From assembly GCA_021736335.1 (NCBI GenBank), contig JAIPGC010000009.1, forward strand, positions 1 through 33,317: DNA of 33,317 nucleotides. Direction: 5' to 3'. The stretch comes from Acholeplasmataceae bacterium (lineage in GTDB: Bacteria > Bacillota_I > Bacilli_A > Acholeplasmatales > Acholeplasmataceae). Shown piece after piece: positions 31,717-33,317 of the stretch (positions within the stretch are counted from its first letter, which is position 1; every line of letters starts with the position of its first letter). The position numbers were made by a program, and so were the translations under genes. The notes under the pieces are model-generated. The model saw nothing but the letters and a program-made list of their open reading frames with translations. It had not been told where the DNA came from and searched no databases.

Positions 31717-33317
31717 TTAAAGTTCTATCTGTTTAAAGAAATAGGGGATAACGGTCACCATATTAATGACTAAGATGACCATAAATGCAAGTAATCCACC
31801 GACTGTGATTGCCAAATATAATGAATATAAGATAGGAACAATTAATAAAGCGTTCCATAATAAATTTTGTGATAATGCGATATGAAGTGCCACTTTATGC
31901 TTAACAAATGTCATAACATACAAGCTTATTGTACCAAATAATGCTGGAACAAAGAATAGAAAGCTAGCTCCACTTAAAGCAAAACCCGTTAAAATAGCAA
32001 ACAACAGATTAGTAAAAATTCCAGAAATCATAAAAGCTTTCTTGTTTTCATCACTTTTGACAAATTTCTTATATAAGAAACCAAGTGATACAATTGTTGC
32101 TAGCAAGATTAACAAGGTTATGAGTTCCGTATTTTGCATTCTCACATAAGTAATGGAAAATGGAACTCGACCAATAAATGCTATCAGTTTTGCAAGATAT
32201 AAACCGATGATTGCATAAATAGCAACCAATCCAAAAATGATGCCAAAATATCGAATGATAGGTATCATTTTAGTTTCCTTTTTCACGATCAAATATGCAG
32301 TAATGCCTAAAAAGAATGCTAATAAGGCAAAATGAAAGATTTGCATCGTTGATTCACGATATGTCACTAAAACGTTAGGTAATATCGTGAAAAACACTTG
32401 ATTCTGATTACCAACAAAATAATCAACATCACTATATGTACTATCATAAACGAATGCTTCAACTAATGGAACGATTTGTGAACCATAATGTTGAATGCTT
32501 GATAAGTTGATATTATTATAATTGTCATTTGGCGTGTGATAATAATATAGATCATCTAATACAGCAAAATTGATGCCTTGCTTATCAACTTCTAAAAATT
32601 CTGTAAAATCAGTTAAATTGGGCATGACCGTATATACTGCAGTTGCTAAACTATATGTCACTGGCAATTCTGCTTTTTTATAGAAATCAATAACAAGTTC
32701 ATTGTTTGAGCTTGTTTCAAACATGTAGGCTGGTCCTTCATTGCCTCTTGCTTCAATATTGATGATAAACCCTATCTTATCCATGAAAGGTTCTGTAGCA
32801 GCCATATAAGCTCCATATAAACCAGTCTCTTCTGCATCAGTCATTAATATATAAATACTATTTGTAAGTGATATATCACCATATAATCGAGCAATTTCAA
32901 GTAATGTAGCAATTGCATAACCATCATCAGCGGCACCATAAGATCTACCTAACTCACCATCTCTGCCGACATGCCCTCTAGAATCATAGTGACCAACAAG
33001 CAATATACCGGTTTCTGATGAACCTGGAATAACTGCAAGTAAATTTTTGATATCATAATCGGTACCTTCTCCTAATTCAAGGCTGGTATAGTTCATTTCA
33101 GTAACATTAGCAGCTCCAACATACATCTCTAGTTGATCTTTTAAGTACAATCTTACTTCTTCATGTGCTATCGGATCAAAAACTGAATGTGGTTCTCTAG
33201 ATAACACTTCAATATATTCTGCTGCATATGCAGCACTAAATGTATCATCATTTTTTCCAATTGGTACTGGAGTATTTAATACAAACATGCTTAAAATAAC
33301 GCTTAATAATAAGACGC
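31717..33317 (-). CDS. M28 family membrane metallopeptidase (5' end outside window)
   Basis: The frame remains open to the right edge. The in-frame codons before the ATG at 33288 spell a hydrophobic VLLLSVILS stretch, so that ATG is internal and the true start, with a signal or anchor helix, lies outside the window. Metal ligands of M28 aminopeptidases are all visible: VGHYDSRG (His), GAADDGYA (Asp), DAEETG (Glu pair), IEARGNEG, and YYHTPNDN (His). The peptidase domain faces outside, and the C-terminal ~220 residues hold about six to eight membrane segments, as in Pff1-like proteins. It probably trims extracellular peptides, feeding amino acid use. Confidence 0.88.
   Translation of the reverse strand, partial: VLLLSVILSMFVLNTPVPIGKNDDTFSAAYAAEYIEVLSREPHSVFDPIAHEEVRLYLKDQLEMYVGAANVTEMNYTSLELGEGTDYDIKNLLAVIPGSSETGILLVGHYDSRGHVGRDGELGRSYGAADDGYAIATLLEIARLYGDISLTNSIYILMTDAEETGLYGAYMAATEPFMDKIGFIINIEARGNEGPAYMFETSSNNELVIDFYKKAELPVTYSLATAVYTVMPNLTDFTEFLEVDKQGINFAVLDDLYYYHTPNDNYNNINLSSIQHYGSQIVPLVEAFVYDSTYSDVDYFVGNQNQVFFTILPNVLVTYRESTMQIFHFALLAFFLGITAYLIVKKETKMIPIIRYFGIIFGLVAIYAIIGLYLAKLIAFIGRVPFSITYVRMQNTELITLLILLATIVSLGFLYKKFVKSDENKKAFMISGIFTNLLFAILTGFALSGASFLFFVPALFGTISLYVMTFVKHKVALHIALSQNLLWNALLIVPILYSLYLAITVGGLLAFMVILVINMVTVIPYFFKQIEL

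Noticed and set aside
33288-33288. ATG at 33288 as the start of the M28 peptidase
   Set aside because: The frame continues upstream with hydrophobic codons and no ribosome binding site, so the gene is cut by the window edge.
1-33317. CRISPR arrays, transposons, tRNA or rRNA genes
   Set aside because: No regularly spaced repeats, transposase motifs or terminal repeats were seen, and no stretch looked like a cloverleaf or rRNA; a tRNA scan could not be run.

Overview
The window is low-GC bacterial DNA with ordinary Bacillota signals: AGGAGG-type ribosome binding sites, TATAAT -10 boxes that are often extended (TGnTATAAT), lipobox lipoproteins, and hairpin plus U-tract terminators. TGA is used as a stop (for example at the ATGA overlaps near 13533 and 22878), so this is not the mycoplasma code 4. 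Ferredoxin-linked 2-oxoacid oxidation points to an anaerobe. No cell-wall genes are visible. My best guess is an Acholeplasma/Izemoplasma-like Mollicutes relative or another low-GC anaerobic Bacillota; this is inference from gene content only. No rRNA, tRNA, CRISPR array, prophage or insertion sequence was recognised, and no gene-free stretch exceeds 300 bases.

Region 1 (1-13000), mostly alpha-glucan use. A secreted protein with two CBM41-like repeats, cut by the left edge, is divergent from a secreted type I pullulanase followed by a small lipoprotein. Convergent to these is a tightly coupled operon: RDD membrane protein, GH13 alpha-amylase lipoprotein, and a DUF1189 protein (the family of MalA/YvdJ in maltodextrin loci). 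Next come a lipoprotein 5'-nucleotidase with tandem Ig-like domains, a pair of half-length chromate-type transporters with a glycerophosphodiesterase, and a GPH/SLC45-like sugar transporter with a large extracellular insertion. Together these could bind starch, cut it outside the cell and import the products.

Region 2 (13000-17600), branched-chain amino acid oxidation. A leucine/valine dehydrogenase leads a four-subunit 2-ketoisovalerate:ferredoxin oxidoreductase. The probable outcome is amino acid to 2-oxoacid to branched acyl-CoA plus reduced ferredoxin. A divergent MerR/TipAS-type regulator has a textbook 19-bp-spacer promoter with a dyad.

Region 3 (17600-24720), accessory functions, all leftward: MsrB, an HSL-type esterase and a CAT-like acetyltransferase in one operon; a soluble hybrid histidine kinase with GAF, pseudo-receiver, receiver and HPt domains; an amino-acid ABC binding protein and permease with no ATPase; a PgpA/YutG-like protein; and a YerC/TrpR-type regulator.

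Region 4 (24720-33317), also leftward: a nucleotidyltransferase with a membrane-anchored PI-PLC-like protein, a VOC protein, a U32 (RlhA-type) protein with a GT4 glycosyltransferase, and an M28 membrane peptidase (cut by the right edge) with an SDR oxidoreductase.

The most interesting non-coding signal is a set of CcpA-type cre-like operators (consensus WWTGNAARCGNWWWCAWW). Three cluster between the divergent CBM41 genes, one perfect 18/18 match lies at the amylase operon, and good matches precede the amino acid dehydrogenase operon and the amino acid ABC operon. This suggests one carbon-responsive LacI/CcpA-type circuit over both starch and amino acid use.
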